Shown piece by piece: positions 55,412 to 63,824 of a stretch of DNA of 64,000 nucleotides. The stretch is from JBBRHQ01 sp963720735 (lineage in GTDB: Bacteria > Actinomycetota > Thermoleophilia > Solirubrobacterales > 70-9): NCBI GenBank assembly GCA_963720735.1, contig CAVRGL010000010.1:248001-312000 (forward strand), written 5' to 3'. The translations under genes were made by a program, and so were the position numbers. Within the stretch, counting starts at the first letter, position 1; each line of letters opens with the position of its first letter. The notes beneath the pieces are model-generated. The model searched no databases. It had not been told where the DNA came from and worked only from the letters and a program-made list of their open reading frames with translations.

Positions 55412-56976
55412 GCGAGCATCACCGGGTCGCGGTGATCGGCGCGGGCTTCTCCGGCATCGGACTCGGGATCCGCATGCTCCAGGAGGGGATCGACGACTTC
55501 ATCGTGCTCGAGAAGGCGGCGGAGGTCGGCGGCACCTGGGAGGCGAACACCTACCCGGGGATCCAGTGCGACATCCCCTCCCATCTCTACTCGCTCTCCT
55601 TCATGCCGAACCCCGGCTGGACCCGGACCTTCTCGGAGGGGGCGGAGATCTGGGACTACCTGCGGCGCTGCGTGCGGGACGGCGGCCTCACCCCCCACCT
55701 GCGGCTCGGCTGCGAGGTCCTGGATGCCGAGTGGGACGAGGAGGGGAAGCGCTGGCGGATCGAGACGTCCGGGGGTTCGCTGAGCGCCACGGTGCTGATC
55801 GCCGCCAACGGCCCGCTCTCCGAGCCGGCGATCCCCGACATCCCCGGGCTCGACGGCTTCAGCGGGGCGCTCTGGCACTCCGCCCGCTGGGATCACGAGA
55901 TGGAGTTGCGCGGCAAGCGGGTCGCGGTGGTCGGCACCGGCGCCTCGGCGATCCAGATCGTCCCCCGCATACAGCCCGAGGTCGAGAAGCTCTACGTGTT
56001 CCAGCGCACCCCGCCCTGGGTGATGCCGCACCGCGACCGCGCGATACCCAGGGGCGAGCGGCTGCTGTACGAGCGAATCCCGCTCGCGCAGCGCCTCAGC
56101 CGCGGCTGGTCCTATCTGCTGCGGGAGTCGATCGTCCCCGGCCTGATCCGCAATCCCGACCGGCTGAGCCGGATGGAGCGGATCGGCCGGGCCCACCTGC
56201 GCCGCCAGGTCCAGGATCCCGCCCTACGCGCCCGGCTCGAGCCCTCATACCGGATCGGCTGCAAGAGGATCCTGCCGTCGAACGACTGGTACCCGGCCCT
56301 CCAGGCGCCCAACGTCGAGCTGGTCAGCTCCGCCGTCTCCGCGATGCGACCGCAGGGCCCGGTCGGCGCCGACGGGACGGCGCCGGAGGTCGATGCGGTG
56401 ATCCTGGCGACCGGCTTCAACGTCTCCCATCCGGAGGCCGGGCGCCTGCTGCGGGGAACACGCGGAACCGCCGCTGAGGTCTGGGGCAGCGAGGGGACAC
56501 AGGCCTATCTGGGGGCGGCGATGGCGGGCTTTCCCAACCTGTTCACCCTGCTGGGGCCGAACACCGGCCTCGGCCACAACTCGATCGTCTACATGATCGA
56601 GTCGCAACTCAACTACATGCTCGACGCGCTGCGGCTGATCGAGCAGCGCGGGATCGCCCGCTTCGAGGTCCGCCCCGAGGTCCAGCGCGCCTACAACGCC
56701 GACCTCCAGCGCCGCCTCGCCGGAGCGGTCTGGAGCAGTGGCGGCTGCGCCAACTGGTATGTCGACGAGCACGGTCGCAACGTCGCGATCTGGCCGCGTC
56801 AGACCTGGAGCTACCGGCGGCTGACCCGGCGCTTCGACCCGGGCAGCTACCTGCTGGAGCCGGCGACGCCCGCCACCGTGTCGGCGACCGACGCCGCGAA
56901 GGCGTCGACGTCCTCGGGTGTCGTGTCCCAGGAGCACATCAGCCGCACCGTCCCGGAGGCCTCCTCCCAGACATAG
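55408..56976 (+). CDS. Baeyer-Villiger-type flavin monooxygenase
   Basis: The 522-residue product is a type I BVMO-like enzyme. FAD motif GAGFSG is at 11-16, the BVMO fingerprint FSGALWHSARWD at 151-162 and NADP motif GTGASA at 176-181; GTWEANTYPGIQCD is typical. It would insert oxygen next to a ketone using NADPH and O2. TTG at 55408 is the start. The expected end is after RRFDPGSYLLEPA, but the frame continues about 40 residues antisense into the threonine aldolase gene, overlapping it by 130 bases. Confidence 0.9.
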   Translation: MSEHHRVAVIGAGFSGIGLGIRMLQEGIDDFIVLEKAAEVGGTWEANTYPGIQCDIPSHLYSLSFMPNPGWTRTFSEGAEIWDYLRRCVRDGGLTPHLRLGCEVLDAEWDEEGKRWRIETSGGSLSATVLIAANGPLSEPAIPDIPGLDGFSGALWHSARWDHEMELRGKRVAVVGTGASAIQIVPRIQPEVEKLYVFQRTPPWVMPHRDRAIPRGERLLYERIPLAQRLSRGWSYLLRESIVPGLIRNPDRLSRMERIGRAHLRRQVQDPALRARLEPSYRIGCKRILPSNDWYPALQAPNVELVSSAVSAMRPQGPVGADGTAPEVDAVILATGFNVSHPEAGRLLRGTRGTAAEVWGSEGTQAYLGAAMAGFPNLFTLLGPNTGLGHNSIVYMIESQLNYMLDALRLIEQRGIARFEVRPEVQRAYNADLQRRLAGAVWSSGGCANWYVDEHGRNVAIWPRQTWSYRRLTRRFDPGSYLLEPATPATVSATDAAKASTSSGVVSQEHISRTVPEASSQT

Positions 56977-57917
56977 AAGGCGCGGTTGCCCTCGGGGTCG
57001 AGCTCGAGCCGCTCGATGGCCGCCGCCGGAAGCCGGGCGAAGACGCCGTTCGCCTGGACCGGATGGGCCAGCTCGACCCCCTCGATCCGCTCCAGGGCGG
57101 CCCCGAGGCGGGCCGCCATGCGGTTCGCCTGCGAGGCGTTTCGCTGCCACAGGTCGCCGCCGAGCAGCGCCTCCAGCTGAACCCCCGCGAAGCGCATCTT
57201 CGAGGCCAGCTGCATCAACTGCTTGCGGACGAACTCGGCGCCCTCGCCGAGACGCTCACCGAGGAAGACGACGGCCTCCCCGAACAGCAGGCCGTTCTTG
57301 GTGCCGCCGAAGGACAGCAGGTCGACCCCGGCATCGGTGCTCAACTCCCGCAGCGCGACGGACTGGGCAACGGCGGCATTGGCGATCCGCGCCCCATCGA
57401 CGTGCAGGAGGAGGCCGCGCCCGTGGGCGGCGTCGGCGATCGCCCCGACCTCGGCCGGGGAATAGACGGTGCCCAGCTCGGTCGAGTTGGCGATCGAAGC
57501 AACCCGCGGCTGCGAGGCGTGCTCGTCGCCGATCCGCTCCCAGGGGAAGGCCGCCTCGAGCAGCTCCGGGGTGAGCTTCCCGTCGGTGGTCTCGACGGTG
57601 ATCAGCTTCACCCCGGCGATCCTCTCCGGAGCGCCGCACTCGTCCACGTGGAGGTGGGCGGTGGACGGGCAGATCACCGCCTGCCAGGGCTCCGTCACCG
57701 CGGCGATCGCGACAACGTTGGCGCCGCTCCCGTTGAACACGGGAAAGGCCCTGGCCGCCGGCCCGAAGTGCTCGCGAAAGCGCTCCTGGGCGGCGGCGGT
57801 CCAGCGATCCGCGCCGTAGGCGGGGGCGTGTCCCTTATTGGCCGCCGCGATCGCCTCGAGGATCTCCGGGTGGACGCCGGAGTAGTTGTCGCTGGCGAAG
57901 CCGCGGCCCGAGCTCAC
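56847..57917 (-). CDS. Low-specificity threonine aldolase-like PLP enzyme
   Basis: The 356-residue fold-type I PLP enzyme has GFASDNYSGVHPEI at the start, HVDGARI (Asp174 for the pyridine nitrogen) and the PLP lysine K207 in LSFGGTKNGLL. Threonine aldolases cleave beta-hydroxy amino acids to glycine and an aldehyde; other beta-eliminating lyases share the fold. GTG at 57917 overlaps the SDR stop (GTGA). It is the third gene of the operon with the DUF6421-like protein. Confidence 0.88.
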   Translation of the reverse strand: MSSGRGFASDNYSGVHPEILEAIAAANKGHAPAYGADRWTAAAQERFREHFGPAARAFPVFNGSGANVVAIAAVTEPWQAVICPSTAHLHVDECGAPERIAGVKLITVETTDGKLTPELLEAAFPWERIGDEHASQPRVASIANSTELGTVYSPAEVGAIADAAHGRGLLLHVDGARIANAAVAQSVALRELSTDAGVDLLSFGGTKNGLLFGEAVVFLGERLGEGAEFVRKQLMQLASKMRFAGVQLEALLGGDLWQRNASQANRMAARLGAALERIEGVELAHPVQANGVFARLPAAAIERLELDPEGNRAFYVWEEASGTVRLMCSWDTTPEDVDAFAASVADTVAGVAGSSR

Positions 57918-58630
57918 GGGTGCAGCGCGAGCCGCTGGCCGTTCATCCGCCCACCCTGATCCGAGCAGAGGAACGTGATCGCCTCGGCGAGGTGCTCGGC
58001 CGGGGTGAAGGTCGCATATGCCTTCTCGGGGTTGGCCTCGCGCATCTGCGGGGTGAGGATCGCGTTGACGACGATGATGTTGGCGGTGGTGCCGGTGCCC
58101 TCGAAGCCGTCGGCGAAAGCCAGGGTCCAGGCCTCCGCCGCAGCCTTGGCCGCGGCGTAGATCGCGTTGTCGTTGGAGGGTTGCTGGGCCTGCTTGGCCG
58201 AGACCAGGACGAAGCGGCCGAAATCGCTGGCCGCGAGCGCCTCGTGGAAGCCGCGGGTCGTGTGCTGGACGGTGCGGATCAGCAGGTCGTGGAGGAGGTC
58301 CCAGTCCTCGAGCGGCTCCTCGTGCAGGGGCTTGCCGCCCTTCCAGCCGCCGACCAGGTGGACCAGCCCATCGACCTTGCCGAAGCGCTCGACCAGGCTC
58401 TCGCACCAGCCGGCGGCGGCGTCGGGATCGAGCAGGTCGACCACCCGCCCATCCCAGCGCTCCTCAGGGATGCCGGCCCCGGCGGGGATCGCGTCGAGAC
58501 GCTCCTGGGAGATGTCCGTGGCGGCGATCGTTGCGCCGTCGGCGGCAAGCCGGCCGCAGACCACCGGGCCGAGGCCGCCCCCGGCGCCGGCGACGGCGAT
58601 CACCCTCCCGTCTAGCCGCGGGGCGGCCAA
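57914..58630 (-). CDS. SDR-family oxidoreductase
   Basis: The product is a classical short-chain dehydrogenase of 238 residues. The NAD(P) motif GAGGGLG is at 15-21, the catalytic Ser144 is in VLVSAKQ and Tyr158/Lys162 are in YAAAK. A D at 39 in AATDIS suggests NAD preference. TTG at 58630 follows the DUF6421-like stop by one base. The substrate is unknown; it may act on a product of the neighbouring aldolase. Confidence 0.9.
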   Translation of the reverse strand: MAAPRLDGRVIAVAGAGGGLGPVVCGRLAADGATIAATDISQERLDAIPAGAGIPEERWDGRVVDLLDPDAAAGWCESLVERFGKVDGLVHLVGGWKGGKPLHEEPLEDWDLLHDLLIRTVQHTTRGFHEALAASDFGRFVLVSAKQAQQPSNDNAIYAAAKAAAEAWTLAFADGFEGTGTTANIIVVNAILTPQMREANPEKAYATFTPAEHLAEAITFLCSDQGGRMNGQRLALHP

Positions 58631-58631
58631 C

Positions 58632-60755
58632 TCAGGCCCCGGCGCCCGCGGCCTCGGCGTCGCGAGTCGGCCGAGCGTCGAGCGCCGGCTGCAGCTTCGG
58701 CTTCAGCTGCGAGTAGAAGAGGCTGAGCGGGAACTCGTCGTCGCGCACCAGGTCGACCAGCTCCTTCGGCTCATCGACCTCAGGAAGCTCGCGCCGGGCG
58801 CTGTCCCAGACCGAGCTCTCGCTCGCCGGCACGTAGGAGGAGACGAGGTCGTGGGCCGCGATCCATTGCGAGAGCTTCGAGCGGTCGATCCCGGAGTGAT
58901 ACAGCCCCTGCACCCGCTCGCGCAGCGCGGTCACTCCGTCGGCGACCCTCTCCCAGTCGATCGTCAGGGCGTTGTCGGTCCAGTTCAGATAGACCTCCTT
59001 GTGGAGGAAGGCGAAGAGCAGCTGGCCGCCGAGGCCGTCGTAGTTGCGGACTCGGCTGCCGGTCACCGGGAAGCGGAAAAGCCGGTCGAAGAGGATCGCG
59101 TACTGGACGTAGCGGGCAAAGGCGAAGCCCTCGCGCTCCAGCTTCACCGACTCTCCGAAGGCGGTCAGGTCGCAGCGCAGCTCCTCCAGCGAGTACATCC
59201 AATAGGGGCTGCGCTGGCGAATCATGAACGGGTCGAAGGGAAGGTCGCCGTGCATGTGGGTGCGGTCGTGGATCAGGTCCCAGGTGATGTAGGCGTTCTG
59301 GGAGAGCTCCGGCGAGCTCAGCAGGCAGGCCGCGTCGGGGGGCAGGTTGAGACGGAGGATCTCCGCGGCGGCGCCGCAGACCCGGCGGAAGCGCTCCGCC
59401 TCGCGATCGCAGAAGATCGCGCCGAAGTGCGCCGGGGGGCGCTCGTGGACGGAGAAGGTCTCGGGGAAGAGGACGGCGCACTCGGAGTCGTAGCCGTCGG
59501 TGTAGTCCACCAGCTCGACCGGGACGAACTTGGCGTTGTCGTAGCCGCCCGACTCGAGCTCGGCGACGAACTCGGGCCAGGGGGTGCGGACCAGGAGCGC
59601 CTCGAAGCAGGTGTCGCGGGAGGCGTTCTGCTTGTACATCGGGAAGACGACCAGGTGCTCGATCCCGTCCTCGCGATGGCGCTCCGGGCGCAGGGCGTCG
59701 GTGGAGGCGTAGAAGTCGGGCCGCTCGAAGCCCGAGGCCTCCCAGCCGGCGAGGTCGGAGGCGAGCGCCTCGAAGTAGCCGGCCTGATGGGGGAAGCGCG
59801 GCGCCAGCGCCTCGACTTCGGCGGCGATCATCCGGGTCAGCTCGGCGGTGCGGGCCCGGTCGTGCTTGGAGAGGTCGACGGAGCCGTCCGGCTCCTGGGT
59901 GATGCGCAGCTCGGCGACGGCCTCCTTCAGGGCTGCCCAATGCGGGTCGGAGACGGCATCGGTGCCCGGGCGGGCCGCGCCGGCGGGCGCCGCGAATGCG
60001 CTGCCGGCGGCCCAGTAGACGAGGTTGAGCCAGAAGGGGGCGTGGTCGAGATCGCCGATGCAATCGTCGCCGAAGAGGTCGGAGTCGGCGAGCACCGCGA
60101 CCCGGCCGGCCCCGTGCTCGGCGACCGCCGCCAGCGGGGCGCAGGGGGGGTCGGCGGTCTCGTGGGTGCGGGCGATCACCCGGCCGCCGTTGGCGAGCGA
60201 GATCGTCCCGGCGCGGTAGAAACAGGCCTCGCGGACGCGGGCCAGGAGGTCGGGGGCGGCGCCGTTCCCGGGGGTGAGGTCGGCCATCACCCAGGCCGGC
60301 GCCTCGCGGTGGTGCTGGTAGTCCTGAACGGTGGCGTTCTCGACCGCGAGGCCGAACCGCCCGAGAAGCTCGTTTAGGTTGTTGCCGTACTTGTCCTGCT
60401 CGGTCTCGCCGAGGACGATCAGCCCCCCGCCGTCGCGGACGAAGCGCTCGATCGCATCGATCTCGGCGCGGTCGAGCCGCGGCGAACCGCCGTCGAGGGT
60501 GTGCTCCCACTTCGGATCGGAGGGATGGGCAATCACCAGCACGTCGGCGCCGGCCAGCGTCTCGGGATCGAGCGGGGCGTCCGCGTGCGCCGCGACCTCG
60601 AAGTCGCGCGAGGCCAGCGCCGCAGCCGCCTCCGCCAGCGATGAGTCGGCGGGGTGGGCGGGCTGGATCTGCGCGGCCAGCTCCGGGCGGATCGTCCACG
60701 CCTCGGAGTGGGACTCGTCAAAGAGGACGCGGGCTATCTTCGGCTGAGTGAGCAT
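58632..60755 (-). CDS. DUF6421-like protein with N-terminal amidotransferase-like domain
   Basis: The product has 707 residues. The first 240 or so look like a class I glutamine-amidotransferase/ThuA-type Rossmann domain (ARVLFDESHSEAWTIRPELA, AIERFVRDGGGLIVLGE), but no catalytic Cys is evident at the elbow. The rest matches in my memory the actinobacterial family DUF6421. It has conserved His-rich and acidic stretches (TWDLIHDRTHMHGDLPFDPF, MIRQRSPYWMYSLEELRCDL, FAFLHKEVYLNWTDN), suggesting a metal enzyme. It is first in a coupled operon with the SDR and aldolase and divergent from an Lrp/AsnC regulator. No function is known to me. Confidence 0.72.
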   Translation of the reverse strand: MLTQPKIARVLFDESHSEAWTIRPELAAQIQPAHPADSSLAEAAAALASRDFEVAAHADAPLDPETLAGADVLVIAHPSDPKWEHTLDGGSPRLDRAEIDAIERFVRDGGGLIVLGETEQDKYGNNLNELLGRFGLAVENATVQDYQHHREAPAWVMADLTPGNGAAPDLLARVREACFYRAGTISLANGGRVIARTHETADPPCAPLAAVAEHGAGRVAVLADSDLFGDDCIGDLDHAPFWLNLVYWAAGSAFAAPAGAARPGTDAVSDPHWAALKEAVAELRITQEPDGSVDLSKHDRARTAELTRMIAAEVEALAPRFPHQAGYFEALASDLAGWEASGFERPDFYASTDALRPERHREDGIEHLVVFPMYKQNASRDTCFEALLVRTPWPEFVAELESGGYDNAKFVPVELVDYTDGYDSECAVLFPETFSVHERPPAHFGAIFCDREAERFRRVCGAAAEILRLNLPPDAACLLSSPELSQNAYITWDLIHDRTHMHGDLPFDPFMIRQRSPYWMYSLEELRCDLTAFGESVKLEREGFAFARYVQYAILFDRLFRFPVTGSRVRNYDGLGGQLLFAFLHKEVYLNWTDNALTIDWERVADGVTALRERVQGLYHSGIDRSKLSQWIAAHDLVSSYVPASESSVWDSARRELPEVDEPKELVDLVRDDEFPLSLFYSQLKPKLQPALDARPTRDAEAAGAGA

Positions 60756-60789
60756 TTACTGAAGGCTAAAGGGTCCTCTTTCATAGTCA

Positions 60790-60807
60790 ATGGCGGATAT
60801 CGCCCAT
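60790..60807. promoter_or_regulatory. Imperfect palindrome centred on GATATC (candidate Lrp operator)
   Basis: ATGGCGGATATCGCCCAT matches its reverse complement at 14 of 18 positions. It lies in an AT-richer stretch between the divergent DUF6421-like and Lrp/AsnC genes, 22 bases before the preferred regulator start. It fits autoregulation and operon control. Confidence 0.5.
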
Positions 60808-60828
60808 ATTCGCGCAATAATCAGATGG

Positions 60829-61260
60829 ATGGACGATATTGATCGTCAGATTCTTGCGCTCCTAGTCGATGACGGTCGCCGCAGCTACGCCGAGATCGCC
60901 GCCCGGGTCAGTCTCTCGGCGCCCTCGGTGAAGCGCCGGGTCGACCGGCTGCGCTCATCCGGCGAGCTCGAGGGCTTCACCGCCGTGGTCGACCACGGCG
61001 CGATGGGCTGGAGCACCGAGGCGCTGATCGAGCTCTTCTACGAGCCCGGCACCCAGCTCGACGAGGTCGCCGGGACCCTTCGCGCCCATCCCGAGGTGGT
61101 CGAGGCCTGGAGCGTCACCGGGGAGGCCGACGCGATCGCCCGGGTCCGCACCTCGGACAACGCCGACCTCGAGCGGCTGATCATCGGCCTGCAGCAGACG
61201 GCACCGGTGGTGCGGACCCGCTCGCAGGTGGTGATGTCGCGGCTGGTCAGCCGGGGATAA
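60829..61260 (+). CDS. Lrp/AsnC-family transcriptional regulator
   Basis: The 143-residue product begins MDDIDRQILALLVDDGRRSY, followed by an HTH (AEIAARVSLSAPSVKRRVDR) and a C-terminal RAM ligand domain (VVEAWSVTGEADAIARVRTS). Such regulators sense amino acids. ATG at 60829 matches the usual family start; ATG 60790 would cover the palindrome. The neighbouring aldolase suggests a glycine, threonine or related effector. Confidence 0.92.
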   Translation: MDDIDRQILALLVDDGRRSYAEIAARVSLSAPSVKRRVDRLRSSGELEGFTAVVDHGAMGWSTEALIELFYEPGTQLDEVAGTLRAHPEVVEAWSVTGEADAIARVRTSDNADLERLIIGLQQTAPVVRTRSQVVMSRLVSRG

Positions 61261-61284
61261 GAGCCGGGAACCCGGGCTCTTCAG

Positions 61285-61333
61285 GTCGAGTGGACGAAAT
61301 CAGCAGTATGGGAGATGAAATCGTCCACTCGAC
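61285..61333. repeat. Perfect 13-bp inverted repeat downstream of the Lrp-like gene
   Basis: GTCGAGTGGACGA (61285-61297) and TCGTCCACTCGAC (61321-61333) are separated by 23 bases. A smaller hairpin (GAGCC...GGCTC, 61261-61279) precedes it right after the stop codon. No U-run follows. It could be a bidirectional end signal or a protein-binding site near tRNA-Tyr. Confidence 0.6.
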
Positions 61334-61388
61334 GGAGGGGGAAGCAATCGGGAGCCGGCGGGCGCGCTCTAGAATCGCCGTCGCTCCC

Positions 61389-61471
61389 GGGGGAGCGCCG
61401 GAGTTGGAGAGCCGGGGCAGACTGTAAATCTGTTGGCTATGCCTGAGTGAGTTCGAATCTCTCCTCCCCCA
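61389..61471 (+). tRNA. tRNA-Tyr(GTA)
   Basis: This is a class II tRNA: acceptor GGGGGAG/CTCCCCC with discriminator A, anticodon loop CTGTAAA with anticodon GTA, long variable arm GGC-TAT-GCC and T loop TTCGAAT. One U-U mismatch is present in the T stem (second pair). CCA is not encoded. It converges on the sigma factor gene. Confidence 0.93.
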
Positions 61472-61492
61472 CTCACCTTGCCGTGTCGCCGC

Positions 61493-62710
61493 TCAGCCGG
61501 CTTCGCGCAGCATCTGCGCCTCGGGCAGGCGCTTCAGCTTCTTCAGGGTGTTGTTCTCGATCTGGCGGATCCGCTCGCGGGTGACGCCGAAGGCGCGGCC
61601 CACCTCCTCCAGGGTCAGAGGCTCCATCCCCGAGAGGCCGTAGCGCAGTTCGATCACCTGGCGCTCGCGCTCCGGCAGCGCGTCGAGGGCCTTGCGCACC
61701 CCCTCCTTCTGCAGGTGCTCGGAGGCCTCCTCGAAGGGCTCGGTGACAGCGTCGTCGGCGACGAAGTCCCCGAGCTCCGACTCCTCCTCGTCGCCGATCG
61801 GCTTCTCCAGTGAGACCGGCAGCTGGGCGACACGGAGGATGTCGCGGACGTCGCGCACCGACCAGCGCAGCTCCTCGGCGATCTCCGCGGCCTCCGGCTC
61901 GCGCCCGAGGCGCTGGACCAGCTGGCGCTCCACGTGGGCGACCCGGTTGAGCTTCTCGACCATGTGCACGGGGATGCGGATCGTCCTCGCCTTGTCGGCG
62001 ATCGCCCGGGTGACGGCCTGGCGGATCCACCAGGTCGCGTAGGTGGAGAACTTGTAGCCGCGCCGGTAGTCGAACTTCTCCACCGCCCGGATCAGGCCGA
62101 GCGACCCCTCCTGGATCAGGTCGAGGAAGCCGAGCCCGCGGCCGAGGTAGCCCTTGGCGATCGAGACGACGAGGCGGAGGTTTGCCTCGACCATCTGCCG
62201 CTTGGCGATCATGTCACCGCGCTCGATCCGCTTGGCCAGCTCGATCTCCTGGCGCGCGGTGAGCAGCTCGACCCGGCCGATCGAGCGCAGATAGAGGCGC
62301 AGCGAGTCAAGGCTCGGCTCGACCGTCAGGTCAAGCTCGGCCTTCTTCGCCCCGCCCGACGAGGGCTCGCCGGCCTTCTGCTCCTTGTAGGCGCTGACCC
62401 CGTCCTCGGCGATCACGTCGACGCCGTGCTCGATCAGATGCGAGTGGAGGTGGGAGACCTGCTCCTTGGTCACCTCCACCTCCTCGAGGGTGGCGGCGAT
62501 CTGCTCGAAGGTCAGATATCCCTGCTCGCGGCCGAGGAGGACGATCTTCCGCAGTTCCTCGGAGTCGGGGAAGCCTTGCTCCTCCGAGCCCTGCTCCAGT
62601 CCCTCAACCGCGCTGTCTAGCTGCTCGATCTCTGCCTCCCGCGCAGATTCTGCGCCGACGCGGAGCCGGCCCTTCTCCTCCGGCCACGGCGGAGTATAGG
62701 GGCTGGACAA
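61493..62710 (-). CDS. sigA: Primary RNA polymerase sigma factor (SigA/RpoD)
   Basis: The 405-residue product has region 1.2 (PSLDSLRLYLRSIGRVELLT), region 2 with YKFSTYATWWIRQAVTRAIA, region 3 (HMVEKLNRVAHVERQLVQRL) and region 4 HTH (LTLEEVGRAFGVTRERIRQI). These are full housekeeping motifs. The N-terminal 1.1 part is short (FEQIAATLEEVEVTKEQVSH). TTG at 62710 is the only suitable start. The divergent folE2 gene lies 90 bases away, so both promoters share that gap. Confidence 0.96.
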   Translation of the reverse strand: MSSPYTPPWPEEKGRLRVGAESAREAEIEQLDSAVEGLEQGSEEQGFPDSEELRKIVLLGREQGYLTFEQIAATLEEVEVTKEQVSHLHSHLIEHGVDVIAEDGVSAYKEQKAGEPSSGGAKKAELDLTVEPSLDSLRLYLRSIGRVELLTARQEIELAKRIERGDMIAKRQMVEANLRLVVSIAKGYLGRGLGFLDLIQEGSLGLIRAVEKFDYRRGYKFSTYATWWIRQAVTRAIADKARTIRIPVHMVEKLNRVAHVERQLVQRLGREPEAAEIAEELRWSVRDVRDILRVAQLPVSLEKPIGDEEESELGDFVADDAVTEPFEEASEHLQKEGVRKALDALPERERQVIELRYGLSGMEPLTLEEVGRAFGVTRERIRQIENNTLKKLKRLPEAQMLREAG

Positions 62711-62800
62711 AGGCTTGAAATGGCTTTATTTGCAGACCAATCACCGCCGCGACGCCCGAATCCGCTCGCCGGGCACTCAGGTTGCCTACCCTTCACTCCG

Positions 62801-63808
62801 ATGCCTCCGCAGACGCCCACCCTCTCGGTCGGCACCCCCGACGTGCAGGCCTCGACCCCCGCCACCCAGGTCAGCCTCTCGCGGGTGGGGGTGACCGGGG
62901 TAGAGAAGGTGATCCGGGTGAAGGTCAACGGCACCGAGCACCTCTACTTCGCCGAGATGGAGTGCTTCGTCGACCTCAACCCCCAGCAGGCCGGTGTCCA
63001 CATGTCCCGCTTCGAGGAGGTCGTCGGCGAGGCGATCAACGAGGTGGTCCTCAGCGAGGCCCCCTTCCATGCGGAGACGCTCGCCGCCCACATCGCCGAG
63101 CGGGTCCGAGAGAGCCAGAGCGGCCTGCGTTCCGAGGTCTCGGTCGCCGCCCGATACCCCGAGACGGTCCCCGCCCCCGTCTCCGGCGAGCAGACGCAGG
63201 AGATCTACACCCTGTTCGGCACCTCCGTCTCCTCCGGGCGCGGAACCCGCACCCTGACCGGCGTCCAGGCGCAGGGCATGACCGCCTGCCCCTGCGCCCA
63301 GGAGATGGTCGCCGGCGTCGCCCGCGAGCGCCTCGCGGAGCTCGGGTACGAACCCGAGCAGGTCTCCGAGATCCTCGAGGCCGTCCCGATCGCCACCCAC
63401 AACCAGCGTGGCATCGGCACCCTTTGGGTCGGTTGTCCCGAGGGCTGCGAGGCCGACATCGACGCCCGCGAGCTACTGGGCATCGTCGAGCAGTCGATGA
63501 GCTCGGAGATCTACGAGCTGATGAAGCGCCCCGACGAGTTGGCGGTGGTCGAGAAGGCTCACTCGCAGCCCCGCTTCGTCGAGGACTGCGTCAGGGAGAT
63601 GGTCCGTCGCGTCATCGAGGTCCACAAAGACCTGGACCCGGGCGCGTTCGTAATGGCCAGGCAGGAGAACCTGGAGACGATCCACCGTCACAACGTCGTC
63701 GCCGAGCGTTACGGATCGCTCGAGGACCTGCGACGAGAGCTGGCCAGCGGCGAGCATCTTCACCACCACCTGACGATGCGCGAATGGCTCGAGGCGCCCG
63801 CCGCCTGA
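62801..63808 (+). CDS. folE2: GTP cyclohydrolase I type B (FolE2/MptA family)
   Basis: The 335-residue metal-dependent GTP cyclohydrolase makes dihydroneopterin triphosphate for folate or other pterins. Family features: MECFVDLNPQQAGVHMSRFE near the start, the metal/active-site Cys in GMTACPCAQEMV, and ATHNQRGIG. ATG at 62801 matches the conserved domain better than the in-frame ATG at 62720, which would overlap the sigA promoter region. It is convergent with pgsA. Confidence 0.93.
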   Translation: MPPQTPTLSVGTPDVQASTPATQVSLSRVGVTGVEKVIRVKVNGTEHLYFAEMECFVDLNPQQAGVHMSRFEEVVGEAINEVVLSEAPFHAETLAAHIAERVRESQSGLRSEVSVAARYPETVPAPVSGEQTQEIYTLFGTSVSSGRGTRTLTGVQAQGMTACPCAQEMVAGVARERLAELGYEPEQVSEILEAVPIATHNQRGIGTLWVGCPEGCEADIDARELLGIVEQSMSSEIYELMKRPDELAVVEKAHSQPRFVEDCVREMVRRVIEVHKDLDPGAFVMARQENLETIHRHNVVAERYGSLEDLRRELASGEHLHHHLTMREWLEAPAA

Positions 63809-63824
63809 GCCACACGCCGTCTGC

